The translations under genes were made by a program, and so were the position numbers. Below, piece after piece: positions 1 through 6,770 of a stretch of 8,305 nucleotides of DNA (positions are counted from its first letter, which is position 1; each line of letters starts with the position of its first letter). The notes under the pieces are model-generated. The model saw only the letters and a list, made by a program, of their open reading frames with translations, did no database searches and was not told the origin of the DNA. The DNA is from Leptotrichiaceae bacterium (lineage in GTDB: Bacteria > Fusobacteriota > Fusobacteriia > Fusobacteriales > Leptotrichiaceae): assembly GCA_030532815.1 (NCBI GenBank), contig JAUNKI010000020.1, positions 1 through 8,305 of the forward strand, written 5' to 3'.

Positions 1-1359
1 TATAAGGAAAACGGGAATACTGAAAAAAATAATATAAATAATCCGAATAAATCCGTTCCTAAACAGAATACGGATAATCAGAATAACTATAATAACGGTC
101 AGCGACAGGACGAAAACTGGAAACCGCCTAAAAACAATGCCGATATAGATACGAGGATAAATAATGATAATCTCGAACCTGTAAGTGAAGATATTTCAAA
201 AATACTTGAAGAAAATAGAAAAAAAGAAGAAGATAAAAAAACTAAAATTGATAAAAGAAAACCTGTTGTTCAGGCTGTAGACAAGGAAAAGGAAGAAGCT
301 TCTCAGTATAAGGACAGTTTACTTAAATACATTGCCACAAAAGACGGAAAAGTAATAAAAAAGGAATTTGAAACTCAAAAACATCCTATTGCTTCTCTTA
401 CAAAAGTAATGAATATTTTAGTGGCACTTGACGAAGTGGATAAAGGAAATGTAAATTTAGATGATAAAGTATGTTTTACCCCTCAGACTGCCAACATAGG
501 AGGAAGCTGGTTAAATGTCAGAACAGGTGACTGTTATACATTAAGGGAATTGTTGAGATCGGAAATAATCTATTCAGCAAATAACTCTGCCTATTTGGTA
601 GCCTATCATGTAGGAAAAGGGGATATTGAGTATTTTGTAAAGCTGATGAATCAGAAAGCAAAAGATTTGGGTATGAATAATACCGAATTTCATACTCCGG
701 CGGGACTGCCCACATCAATGACGGGAAAAGGGATGGATGTGTCTACAGCTTATGACATGTATCTTATGGGTAAAAAAGCCATAGAAGATAAAAGAATAAG
801 AGAATGGGGGAGTGAGCCCGAACTTGTCCTCATAAATCCTTCAGGAGAACAGGTTATTTATAAGAGTAGAAATGATCTTTTAAATAAATACGGTATTTTT
901 GGCTTGAAAACAGGATTCCATGTTCAGGCGGGATATAACATAATAGTAACAGGAAAAACGGGAAATATTGAAACTATATCCGTTGTTTTAGGACACAAGA
1001 CACATAATCAGAGAACTGCTGATCAGCTTGAAGAATTTTCAAAAATTCAGAGAAAATTGAAGAAAGTTTATACAATGGGACAGGATATGGGAGAATTTAC
1101 TGTAAAAAATTCTCCAAAAAGAAGAATAAGAGGAGTTCTTGCAGAAAATGCCTATCAGTTTGATAATACAAACTATGAATTTAAAATTACAGGCTTAAAT
1201 ATAAAGGCAAAAGTAAATAAAGGAGATATAATAGGTAAACTTGAGGTAATATCCAACGGAGAAGTGCTTTCGTCAATAGACATTCTGGCTGTTGAAGAAG
1301 CGGATGAACTGACATGGTTCGGAAAATTTTTAAGATTTATAACTTTTGGATTCCTATAG
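1..1359 (+). CDS. D-alanyl-D-alanine carboxypeptidase (peptidase S11, PBP5/DacA-like), 5' partial
   Basis: Low-molecular-weight penicillin-binding protein that removes the terminal D-Ala from peptidoglycan pentapeptides outside the cytoplasmic membrane. The frame is open from base 1 to the TAG at 1357-1359 (452 visible residues), so the real start, and the signal peptide expected for the family, lie upstream. The first ATG in frame (409) cannot be the start because the catalytic SLTK (Ser132, Lys135; SxxK motif) precedes it. The other two active-site motifs are SAN at residue 192 and KTG at residue 303. Residues 1 to about 60 are an Asn-rich low-complexity linker, followed by a charged Lys/Glu stretch to about 105. 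The catalytic domain covers about 107-350, a PBP5_C-like beta domain about 362-435, and the protein ends in an aromatic, probably amphipathic tail (TWFGKFLRFITFGFL) that may anchor it to the membrane. The family is secure; the exact paralogue (dacA, dacF) is not. Confidence 0.93.
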   Translation, partial: YKENGNTEKNNINNPNKSVPKQNTDNQNNYNNGQRQDENWKPPKNNADIDTRINNDNLEPVSEDISKILEENRKKEEDKKTKIDKRKPVVQAVDKEKEEASQYKDSLLKYIATKDGKVIKKEFETQKHPIASLTKVMNILVALDEVDKGNVNLDDKVCFTPQTANIGGSWLNVRTGDCYTLRELLRSEIIYSANNSAYLVAYHVGKGDIEYFVKLMNQKAKDLGMNNTEFHTPAGLPTSMTGKGMDVSTAYDMYLMGKKAIEDKRIREWGSEPELVLINPSGEQVIYKSRNDLLNKYGIFGLKTGFHVQAGYNIIVTGKTGNIETISVVLGHKTHNQRTADQLEEFSKIQRKLKKVYTMGQDMGEFTVKNSPKRRIRGVLAENAYQFDNTNYEFKITGLNIKAKVNKGDIIGKLEVISNGEVLSSIDILAVEEADELTWFGKFLRFITFGFL

Positions 1360-1393
1360 TTTTTTTATGAGACCTCATTACCGCTCTCACGCT

Positions 1394-1486
1394 CATGCCG
1401 TTGACTGCTTTTTCAATTTCAAAATACTCATTATGCTTGGAAAACAGCAAATGCACAATGCGACAGCTGTTTTTCCGACCGGCATG
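1394..1486. repeat. Nested inverted repeats, possible folded element
   Basis: CATGCCG at 1394-1400 is the exact reverse complement of CGGCATG at 1480-1486. Inside this pair, GGAAAACAG at 1439-1447 pairs with CTGTTTTTCC at 1467-1476, with one extra T. Together they could form a closed multi-branch structure of about 93 nt in RNA or a cruciform in DNA. It matches no RNA family I recognise, and it lies in the GC-richer part of the gap. Confidence 0.4.
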
Positions 1487-1581
1487 ATTTATATTTTTTC
1501 GGAAAATTTTGAATATAGGAAGTTTTTAAAATATAAAGTATATAACAAAATGAAAAATTTTATATGTAAAGTATAGAATTT

Positions 1582-1614
1582 TTTTATATTTTTAGAAAAC
1601 GGAAAAATATAAAA
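1582..1614. repeat. Perfect 12 bp A/T hairpin
   Basis: TTTTATATTTTT (1582-1593) and AAAAATATAAAA (1603-1614) are perfect reverse complements around a 9 nt loop (AGAAAACGG). The stem contains no G or C. It is bracketed by a weaker inverted pair, TTGAATATAGGAAG near 1510 and TTCCGATATTCAA near 1636. With so little G+C it could be chance in AT-rich DNA. Confidence 0.4.
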
Positions 1615-1673
1615 TGATTTTAAATAAAAATGAAGTTCCGATATTCAAATTATTTCAATGAAAAAAATACAAG

Positions 1674-1716
1674 AACAGGTGTTGGAAAATAACAACCTTT
1701 GCAATGCTGTTTTTTT
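1674..1716 (+). terminator. Weak terminator-like hairpin with T-run
   Basis: AACAG (1674-1678) pairs with CTGTT (1707-1711). Inside, GGTGTT pairs with AACAACC through one bulge, and a run of seven T (1710-1716) follows. The 3' side of the stem has an unpaired stretch, so folding is imperfect. It could end read-through from the carboxypeptidase about 320 nt upstream, or be an attenuator before the aldolase. Low certainty. Confidence 0.3.
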
Positions 1717-1763
1717 AAAATTTCAATATATTTTCCGAAAAATATTACATATAAAATTTTATA

Positions 1764-1769
1764 TATAAT
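1764..1769 (+). promoter_or_regulatory. Candidate -10 box for the aldolase gene
   Basis: A consensus TATAAT lies 71 bp before the aldolase start codon. No recognisable -35 box sits 16-18 bp upstream, and the surroundings are so A/T-rich that such a match is expected by chance. It is the best available promoter candidate for this gene, with a leader of about 65 nt. Confidence 0.3.
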
Positions 1770-1840
1770 AAATAAAATATGAAAAAAGAGTAGAGAAAGT
1801 ATGTGAGAAATACAAATATAAAAATACAGGAGGGGAAATT

Positions 1841-2866
1841 ATGCTATATTTTGCAAATGATTATACTGAAGGTGTCCATAAAGAGATTTTGAATGCACTG
1901 ATAAAAACAAATAATGAAAAACATACGGGATACGGAACGGATATATACAGTCTGAGGGCAAAAGAAAAAATAAAGAAAGTATGTGGGCGTAATGATATTG
2001 ATATATATTTTCTTACCGGAGGAACCCAGACTAATTTAATTGTAATTGATTCTCTTTTAAAATCCTATGAAGGAGTAGTAGCTGCTGAAACAGGGCATAT
2101 AAATGTGCATGAAGCGGGAGCGATAGAACTTACAGGACATAAAGTTCTGACTTTGCCTCAGCATGAAGGAAAAATAAATGTAACTGAACTGAAAGAATAT
2201 TTAACGACTTTTTATAATGATAAAAATCATGAACATATGGTTTATCCTGGAATGGTGTATATTTCCCACCCCACAGAATACGGAACTTTGTATACGCAAA
2301 ATGAGCTTAAGTCCATATCAAAAATTTGCCGTGAGTATAAAATTCCGCTGTTTTTGGACGGAGCGAGATTGGGTTACGGACTGGCAGCTGAAAATGCAGA
2401 TGTGGACCTGCCTTTTTTATCCGAAGTCTGTGATGTATTTTATATAGGAGGGACCAAAATAGGGACATTATGCGGAGAAGCTGTTGTTTTTACAGGAAAT
2501 ATCGCTCCGAAAAATTTTACTACGGTTATTAAGCAGCATGGTGCATTACTGGCAAAAGGTCGGTTACTGGGTGTTCAATTTGATGCTTTATTTACTGACG
2601 GACTTTATTTTAAAATAAGTAAAAATGCTATTGAAACATCTCAAATTTTAAAAAAAGGATTAAAAGAGAAAGGATACAGATTTTATTTGGATTCTCCTAC
2701 AAATCAGCAGTTTATTATATTGGAAAATAAGAAAATGAAAGAACTGGAAAAAAAGGTTGTATTCAGTTTCTGGGAGAAATATGATGCAAATCATACTGTT
2801 GTCAGATTTGCTACAAGCTGGTCGACTTTAAAAGAAGATGTTGAAAGATTAGTCGAATTATTGTAA
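1841..2866 (+). CDS. ltaE: Low-specificity L-threonine aldolase-type PLP enzyme (beta-eliminating lyase family)
   Basis: Predicted cytoplasmic PLP-dependent enzyme that splits L-threonine or L-allo-threonine into glycine and acetaldehyde, linking threonine breakdown to the glycine and one-carbon pools. The 341 residues match the family's usual length. Visible fold-type I landmarks are TGGTQTN at 59-65 (cofactor phosphate region), ETGHINVHEAGA from 83 with His86 placed to stack on the cofactor ring, FLDGARLGYG with Asp173 and Arg176, and GGTKIG with the Schiff-base lysine Lys206. The start is well supported: AGGAGGGG at 1828-1835, 5 nt before the ATG. It stands between long gaps and is probably transcribed alone, or with the HAD phosphatase 150 bp downstream. 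Substrate preference (threonine, allo-threonine, phenylserine) cannot be read from sequence, and related family members act on other beta-hydroxy amino acids. Confidence 0.87.
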   Translation: MLYFANDYTEGVHKEILNALIKTNNEKHTGYGTDIYSLRAKEKIKKVCGRNDIDIYFLTGGTQTNLIVIDSLLKSYEGVVAAETGHINVHEAGAIELTGHKVLTLPQHEGKINVTELKEYLTTFYNDKNHEHMVYPGMVYISHPTEYGTLYTQNELKSISKICREYKIPLFLDGARLGYGLAAENADVDLPFLSEVCDVFYIGGTKIGTLCGEAVVFTGNIAPKNFTTVIKQHGALLAKGRLLGVQFDALFTDGLYFKISKNAIETSQILKKGLKEKGYRFYLDSPTNQQFIILENKKMKELEKKVVFSFWEKYDANHTVVRFATSWSTLKEDVERLVELL

Positions 2867-3016
2867 AATAAAAACTCAGAAAAAATTCCGTATATTTACC
2901 GAATGTAACTTTGTAGTCAAAGCTGCTGTAAAACAGAAGTCGGATAAACATTTAACAATAAAAAGACTGATATTTAAAAAATACGGAAATATAAATAAAA
3001 GCGGAGGATTTGAAAA

Positions 3017-3829
3017 ATGGAATATAAACTCATAGGAACTGACATGGACGGAACACTTTTAAATGATAACCATAAACTTACGGAAGGCAATATAAAAGCT
3101 ATAACTGATGTTCAGAAAAAGGGAGTCAGATTTGCTCTTGCAAGCGGAAGACCCAGTTTTGCAATGATGGAATATGCAAAGCAGCTAAAAATGGATAAAT
3201 ATGGAGGTTATGTCATTGCATTTAATGGCGGACAGCTTATAGACATGTCAAACGGGGAAATTATTTTTCATGAAGGGCTGAATAGCGAAGATATAAGAAG
3301 AATATATGAAGTTTCTGAAGAAACGGGAGTTCCGATGGTACTTTATGCAGGAGATACTCTTTATTCAAATAAAGATACAGAGCTTGTACAGTTTGAAGTA
3401 AGTCAGTGCGGTATGAAATTTTATGAGTTTAAAAATTTAGAAGAGATTTTCGAACTCGAAATAAAAGAAACCACAAAATGTATGTTTATAGATAAACCGG
3501 AAAATATTCTGAAAGTTGAGAAATATATGAAGAAAAAATACGATAAAGACTACTTTATTGCAATTTCCAATCCTATATTTCTGGAAATTGCCAATAAAAA
3601 TGTGGATAAGGGAAAAACAATGAAAAAGCTGGGGGAAATAACCGGAATATCCTTAAATGAAATGATAGCTGTGGGAGACGGTAATAATGATATTCCTATG
3701 CTTGAAGTTGTAGGAATGCCTGTAGCAGTTGCAAATGCCAATTCAGGAATAAAGGAAATATCCAAATTTGAAAGTACCGATAATAACAATGATGCTTTAA
3801 AAATTGTAATAGAACACTTTTTTAAATAA
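3017..3829 (+). CDS. Cof/YidA-type HAD-superfamily phosphatase
   Basis: Mg-dependent phosphohydrolase of the Cof (IIB) branch of the HAD superfamily. These soluble enzymes dephosphorylate sugar phosphates, nucleotides or cofactor intermediates. All four HAD motifs are present in 270 residues: DMDGTLL with nucleophile Asp9 and acid/base Asp11; ASGR with Ser43; the motif III lysine in NVDKGKT (Lys198); and GDGNNDIPML with metal-binding Asp221 and Asp225. The region between motifs II and III (about 85-190) is the type IIB cap that sets the substrate. A GGAGG at 3003-3007, 9 nt before the ATG, supports the start. The gene is 150 bp after the aldolase; that gap has only small hairpins (for example CTTTG/CAAAG) and no clear promoter or terminator, so co-transcription is possible. 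The substrate is unknown and such paralogues are often numerous. Confidence 0.9.
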   Translation: MEYKLIGTDMDGTLLNDNHKLTEGNIKAITDVQKKGVRFALASGRPSFAMMEYAKQLKMDKYGGYVIAFNGGQLIDMSNGEIIFHEGLNSEDIRRIYEVSEETGVPMVLYAGDTLYSNKDTELVQFEVSQCGMKFYEFKNLEEIFELEIKETTKCMFIDKPENILKVEKYMKKKYDKDYFIAISNPIFLEIANKNVDKGKTMKKLGEITGISLNEMIAVGDGNNDIPMLEVVGMPVAVANANSGIKEISKFESTDNNNDALKIVIEHFFK

Positions 3830-4151
3830 TTTTTCAGAATTTGCAAGAGGAAATTATAATGATACATAAAATAGTAGACAGTTTAAAATAAAGACGATAA
3901 AATCATAAAGAAAACAGATACTGTATGGAAACGGCAATGTAAAAAAATAAGCATCGGATTATTGTATAATGAACGCTTCCAATTCAGCAGATCGGAAAGA
4001 ATCTGTCCGTGATTATAAACTGTTTCGGACGTAATACAGTTAAGTTATAAAAAGAAAATTTATTAAAAACATAGTTTGATAATTCCTTGAAATTATGATA
4101 AAATACATTGAAAAATAAAAAACAGATTATATAAAAAATGGAGGAAAAATA
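3830..4151. other. 322 bp intergenic region upstream of tpiA
   Basis: No gene is supported here. Small inverted repeats occur: AACTGT/ACAGTT (4018-4023 and 4036-4041), GTCCG/CGGAC (4005-4009 and 4026-4030, overlapping and exclusive with the first), and ACTGTAT/ATACAGT roughly 115 bp apart. None is followed by a T-run, so I do not call a terminator. The tpiA promoter lies at the right end. Confidence 0.5.
4076..4104 (+). promoter_or_regulatory. Promoter of tpiA-secG (sigma-70 type, extended -10)
   Basis: TTGATA (-35, 4076-4081), a 17 bp spacer and TAAAAT (-10, 4099-4104), with an upstream TG at 4096-4097 giving an extended -10 (TGATAAAAT). Predicted transcription start is near 4111, leaving a leader of about 40 nt before the tpiA ATG. 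The same 11-mer TATGATAAAAT recurs at 6997-7007. Confidence 0.7.
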
Positions 4152-4913
4152 ATGAGAAAAGTCATAGTTGCGGGTAACTGGAAAATGAATAAGACAGTGA
4201 AGGAAGCTGTAAAATTCTTATCTGAATTAAAATCTCTGACGGCAGATGTAAAAAATGCGGGGATAGTTATAGGGGCTCCATTTACTGCATTGGAAACAGC
4301 TGTTAAAGAAACGACAGGAAGCAATATAAAAATAGCTGCACAGAATATGAATGCAAATGACAGCGGGGCATATACAGGAGAAGTTTCCCCTCTGATGTTA
4401 AAAGATTTGGGAGTGGAATATGTAATACTGGGGCATTCCGAAAGAAGAGAATACTATGGAGAAACCGACAAAATAGTAAATGAAAAAGTGAAAGCTGCTT
4501 TAAAGCACGGTTTAAAGCCTATTTTGTGTGTAGGTGAAAAACTTGAGGAAAGAGAAAACGGAACTACTGAAAAAATAGTAAAAGAGCAGACAGAAGGAGG
4601 ATTGGCAGGAGTTTCCAAAGAGGATATGTCCAATGTTGTCATAGCTTATGAGCCTGTATGGGCAATCGGGACAGGGAAAACTGCTACACCTGAACAGGCA
4701 CAGGAAGTTCATGCATTTATAAGAAATCTTCTGACTGATATGTACGGAGCCGAAGTTGCAGAAAACGTAACTGTTCAGTACGGAGGTTCAATGAAAGCGG
4801 ATAACGCATCGGAACTTATTTCTCAAAAAGATATAGACGGAGGACTGGTAGGAGGAGCGAGTTTGGAAGCTTCAAGCTTTGCAGAAATAGTAAAAGCCGG
4901 AAATTCCATATAA
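4152..4913 (+). CDS. tpiA: Triosephosphate isomerase
   Basis: Cytoplasmic glycolytic and gluconeogenic enzyme that interconverts dihydroxyacetone phosphate and glyceraldehyde 3-phosphate. The 253 residues give a complete TIM barrel. Visible active-site residues are Asn9 and Lys11 (GNWKMN), His95 in GHSERR, and catalytic base Glu167 in AYEPVWAIGTG, followed by the flexible lid (GTGKTATPEQ) and the phosphate-binding QYGGS (209-213) and GLVGGASL (231-238). A GGAGG at 4140-4144, 7 nt before the ATG, fixes the start. It is the first gene of a probable tpiA-secG operon driven by the promoter at 4076-4104. In many low-GC bacteria tpi sits with other glycolytic genes (gap, pgk); here none is adjacent. 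No unusual residues. Confidence 0.98.
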   Translation: MRKVIVAGNWKMNKTVKEAVKFLSELKSLTADVKNAGIVIGAPFTALETAVKETTGSNIKIAAQNMNANDSGAYTGEVSPLMLKDLGVEYVILGHSERREYYGETDKIVNEKVKAALKHGLKPILCVGEKLEERENGTTEKIVKEQTEGGLAGVSKEDMSNVVIAYEPVWAIGTGKTATPEQAQEVHAFIRNLLTDMYGAEVAENVTVQYGGSMKADNASELISQKDIDGGLVGGASLEASSFAEIVKAGNSI

Positions 4914-4959
4914 TATTGGATAAAATTTTGTAACTGTTAAATTTAATATAGGAGGATTA

Positions 4960-5163
4960 ATGTTAGAAAATCTTTTAGTAACGGCTCTTGTAATCTTAGC
5001 CGTGATTATGATAGGAGTAATTTTACTTCAACCTGACAGAAGTCAGGGATTAGCTAAAAATTCCAATGTTCTTGATCAGGAAAAGGAAGGAATAGAAAAA
5101 TTTACTGAAATTGTGGCAACAGCCTTTTTAGTCGTTGCAATTTTATTTCAGATAGTAAGATAA
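4960..5163 (+). CDS. secG: Preprotein translocase subunit SecG
   Basis: Small membrane subunit of the SecYEG channel that aids SecA-driven protein export across the cytoplasmic membrane. The 67 residues fit the family. Two hydrophobic helices (about 3-23 and 47-66) are joined by a short polar loop that begins with LLQPDRSQGL, corresponding to the conserved LLQ...G segment after helix 1 in SecG proteins. An AGGAGG at 4950-4955 lies 4 nt before the ATG. The gene follows tpiA by 46 bp with no promoter or terminator between, and the terminator at 5191-5227 comes shortly after its stop codon, so it is the last gene of that operon. Pairing of secG with glycolytic genes is common in low-GC bacteria. 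The call is based on topology, size, the loop motif and context. Confidence 0.9.
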   Translation: MLENLLVTALVILAVIMIGVILLQPDRSQGLAKNSNVLDQEKEGIEKFTEIVATAFLVVAILFQIVR

Positions 5164-5190
5164 AATTTAATTTTCAAATTTTATATATTT

Positions 5191-5227
5191 AAAAATACCC
5201 GTTTATTATAAAAAGGGTATTTTTTTT
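5191..5227 (+). terminator. Rho-independent terminator of tpiA-secG
   Basis: AAAAATACCC (5191-5200) pairs perfectly with GGGTATTTTT (5215-5224) across a 14 nt loop, and the T-run continues to 5227. It lies 28 bp after the secG stop. Because the 5' arm begins with five A, it could also work weakly for minus-strand transcripts arriving from the amidohydrolase gene. Confidence 0.88.
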
Positions 5228-5235
5228 GTTGAAAT

Positions 5236-5352
5236 AATTTGAATGTTGGGTTTTTACTTATAATTTAAGTGTATATTTCTATTATTACAATCTAACTACA
5301 CTTTCACTTAAAACCATTTCTATTATCTTTAGTTCTCCTCAACATTCAAATT
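5236..5352. repeat. Long inverted repeat with 13 bp perfect arms
   Basis: AATTTGAATGTTG (5236-5248) is the exact reverse complement of CAACATTCAAATT (5340-5352). Nested within it, TTTAAGTG (5264-5271) pairs with CACTTAAA (5305-5312). No coding potential is seen between the arms. The right arm is shared with the next inverted repeat (5338-5451), so both cannot form at once. Confidence 0.6.
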
Positions 5353-5451
5353 TTACTGTGTGAAAAATGCAGGGAGTGAGCGTAGTAAAAACATCCTTTT
5401 TGTTTTTACAGCGAGCGGGCATTTTTGAGCTTTAGTAAAATTTGAGTTGAA
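5338..5451. repeat. Long imperfect palindrome, probable dispersed intergenic repeat
   Basis: Three nested paired segments lie in register: CAACATTCAAATTTTACT (5340-5357) with AGTAAAATTTGAGTTG (5434-5449, 2 nt bulge); AAAAATGC (5363-5370) with GCATTTTT (5419-5426); and GTAAAAAC (5385-5392) with GTTTTTAC (5402-5409) around a 9 nt apical loop. The unpaired internal segments are GC-richer and contain related words, GAGTGAGCG and CAGCGAGCG. The size, nesting and position between converging genes resemble a dispersed palindromic element; copy number cannot be judged from one window. Confidence 0.65.
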
Positions 5452-5463
5452 TTGTTTTTTGAT

Positions 5464-5525
5464 CGAACTTTTTTACAAAAAAGTTCGGATATATTGCCAA
5501 GCTTTTTTCAAAAAAACGTAAGAAA
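5464..5525. repeat. Hairpin H1 plus 29 bp motif H2 (left copy flanking the amidohydrolase gene)
   Basis: H1 is a perfect 11 bp stem, CGAACTTTTTT (5464-5474) with AAAAAAGTTCG (5477-5487). H2 (5497-5525) begins CCAAGC, runs through T6-C-A7, and ends CGTAAGAAA. Both recur at 7021-7086: H1 in a 21/25 identical form in the same orientation, H2 in a 26/29 identical form in inverted orientation. Neither is followed by the separate T-run of a standard terminator in either direction, although they may still slow or end minus-strand transcription from the amidohydrolase gene. Confidence 0.65.
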
Positions 5526-5542
5526 TATAAAGCATAGAAAAA

Positions 5543-6715
5543 TTATTTCAAAAATTCCTTTGCATATTCTGCCATAAGAACAATACCTCTGTCCATATAA
5601 TCCTCATCTATGGCAAATTTCGGAGTATGGTGTGCCCAGACTTTTCCGTCAATTTCAAGAGGATTATGAACAAAAAAGAAAGCTCCCGGTATTTTTTGAA
5701 GATACCATGCAAAGTCTTCACCGCCCATTACAGGAGATTTCATTTCTTCAACATTTCCCGGATAAAGTTTTTCTGCAAGTTTCATTAGTTCAGTCGTAAC
5801 TTTTTCGTTATTAATTAACGGCGGAGGCTGGTAAAAAAATTCATATTCTGTTTCACATCTGAATGCCGACGCAATATTGGAGGCAATTTGCTCAACTCTT
5901 TCTTTAATATAATTTCTCGTATCATTATTAACTGCTCTGACGGTACCTTCAATTTCTACAATTTCAGGAATAATGTTAAATGCAGTACCTCCTTTTATAC
6001 TTCCTATTGTAACTACCGCAGGCTCAACAGGATTGATTTCTCTTCCCAATATTTCCTGAATTCCCACTATAATATGACTTGCGGTAACAATGGGATCTTT
6101 TGATAAATGGGGATATGCCCCGTGTGCACCCTGCCCTTTAACTCTAAGTATGAATTTATCCATACATGCCATCATTGGTCCTTTTGTAAATATGAGATTG
6201 CCTTTTTTTCCTTCAGGGTAGATATTTCCTACATGAAGCCCAATAATTTCATCTACATCGTCAATTACTCCTTTTTCAACAATACCTTTAGCACCTTCAC
6301 CGATTTCTTCGGCAGGCTGGAATATGAACTTTACTCTTCCGTTTAATTCATTTTCTCTTTCCTTGAGAAGTCTGCATACACATAAAAGTCCTGCTGTATG
6401 TGCGTCATGACCGCATGCATGCATATTGTCATTTTCGGATTTGAAATCAAAATCCGTAGCTTCCTTTATGGGGAGAGCATCCATATCAGCCCTTATGGCG
6501 ATACATTTACCGGGTTTGTTTCTGTTTATATAAGCTATAACTGAACAACGGCTTCCCATATCTGTTTCATATTCAATATTCATTTCATCAAGTTTTTCAC
6601 ATACAAATTTAACCGTGTTGTCAAGGTCAAAACCTGTTTCAGGATGTTTATGCAGATATCTTCTCCACTCTATGACATCCTTCATCATATTTTTTACCGA
6701 ATCTTTAATTTCCAT
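5543..6715 (-). CDS. M20 family metallo-amidohydrolase (M20D, N-acyl amino acid / hippurate hydrolase type)
   Basis: Cytoplasmic metal-dependent hydrolase that cleaves amide bonds in N-acyl amino acids or related conjugates. The 390 residues are full length for the family. Putative metal ligands are visible in order: HACGHD with Cys101 and His103, QPAEE with Glu136 and Glu137, GLHVG with His161, and AHHTPKF with His363. The dimerisation lid domain spans about 180-295 and includes the conserved GQGAHGAYPH (194-203) and GGTAFNIIP (242-250). The start has AAAGGAAAG (complement of 6723-6731) 7 nt upstream, and a promoter lies at 6760-6787. It is a single-gene unit convergent with tpiA-secG and flanked by related repeats. 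Substrate is not determinable: aminoacylase, hippurate hydrolase, N-acetyl-diaminopimelate deacetylase and IAA-amino-acid hydrolase relatives share these motifs. No biosynthetic neighbours support a lysine-pathway role. Confidence 0.93.
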   Translation of the reverse strand: MEIKDSVKNMMKDVIEWRRYLHKHPETGFDLDNTVKFVCEKLDEMNIEYETDMGSRCSVIAYINRNKPGKCIAIRADMDALPIKEATDFDFKSENDNMHACGHDAHTAGLLCVCRLLKERENELNGRVKFIFQPAEEIGEGAKGIVEKGVIDDVDEIIGLHVGNIYPEGKKGNLIFTKGPMMACMDKFILRVKGQGAHGAYPHLSKDPIVTASHIIVGIQEILGREINPVEPAVVTIGSIKGGTAFNIIPEIVEIEGTVRAVNNDTRNYIKERVEQIASNIASAFRCETEYEFFYQPPPLINNEKVTTELMKLAEKLYPGNVEEMKSPVMGGEDFAWYLQKIPGAFFFVHNPLEIDGKVWAHHTPKFAIDEDYMDRGIVLMAEYAKEFLK

Positions 6716-6731
6716 TTTTTCTCTTTCCTTT

Positions 6732-6770
6732 CAGGTATAATAATTTAACTAACAGTATATTTATACCCTG
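6732..6770. promoter_or_regulatory. Inverted repeat overlapping the amidohydrolase promoter (possible operator)
   Basis: CAGGTATA at 6732-6739 and TATACCCTG at 6762-6770 are inverted copies apart from one extra base. The right copy overlaps the -10 box and the left copy lies inside the transcribed leader just before the ribosome binding site. Because transcription should start near 6753, the repeat would act as DNA (repressor site), not as an RNA hairpin. Confidence 0.35.

Larger units (their letters stand above)
1360..1840. other. 480 bp intergenic region with inverted repeats and no convincing gene
   Basis: The first part (about 1371-1480) is clearly richer in G+C (about 44%) than the rest, which is almost pure A/T. 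No protein-coding gene with a ribosome binding site is visible until the aldolase. It holds several inverted repeats (listed separately), a weak terminator-like structure and a possible -10 box near the right end. No canonical terminator directly follows the carboxypeptidase stop codon. Confidence 0.6.

Noticed and set aside
1346..1576. 76-codon plus-strand open frame after the carboxypeptidase gene
   Set aside because: It begins inside the preceding gene in another frame, has no ribosome binding site, its second half is AT-rich low-complexity sequence, and no domain is recognisable.
3859..3891. Ten-codon frame (MIHKIVDSLK) preceded by AGAGGAAA
   Set aside because: Too short to support as a gene; such matches are common in AT-rich DNA and nothing else marks it.
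3965..3970. TATAAT box between the HAD phosphatase and tpiA
   Set aside because: No -35 box at proper distance, and the promoter at 4076-4104 is far better placed and matched.
5464..5487. H1 hairpin as the intrinsic terminator of the amidohydrolase gene
   Set aside because: Its stem is mostly T/A with a 2 nt loop, and no T-run follows on the minus strand (ATCAAAAAAC), so it is listed as a repeat instead.
6107..6346. Plus-strand open frames within 5888-6346
   Set aside because: They lie antisense to the well-supported M20 gene, whose conserved motifs are continuous through the region; shadow frames.
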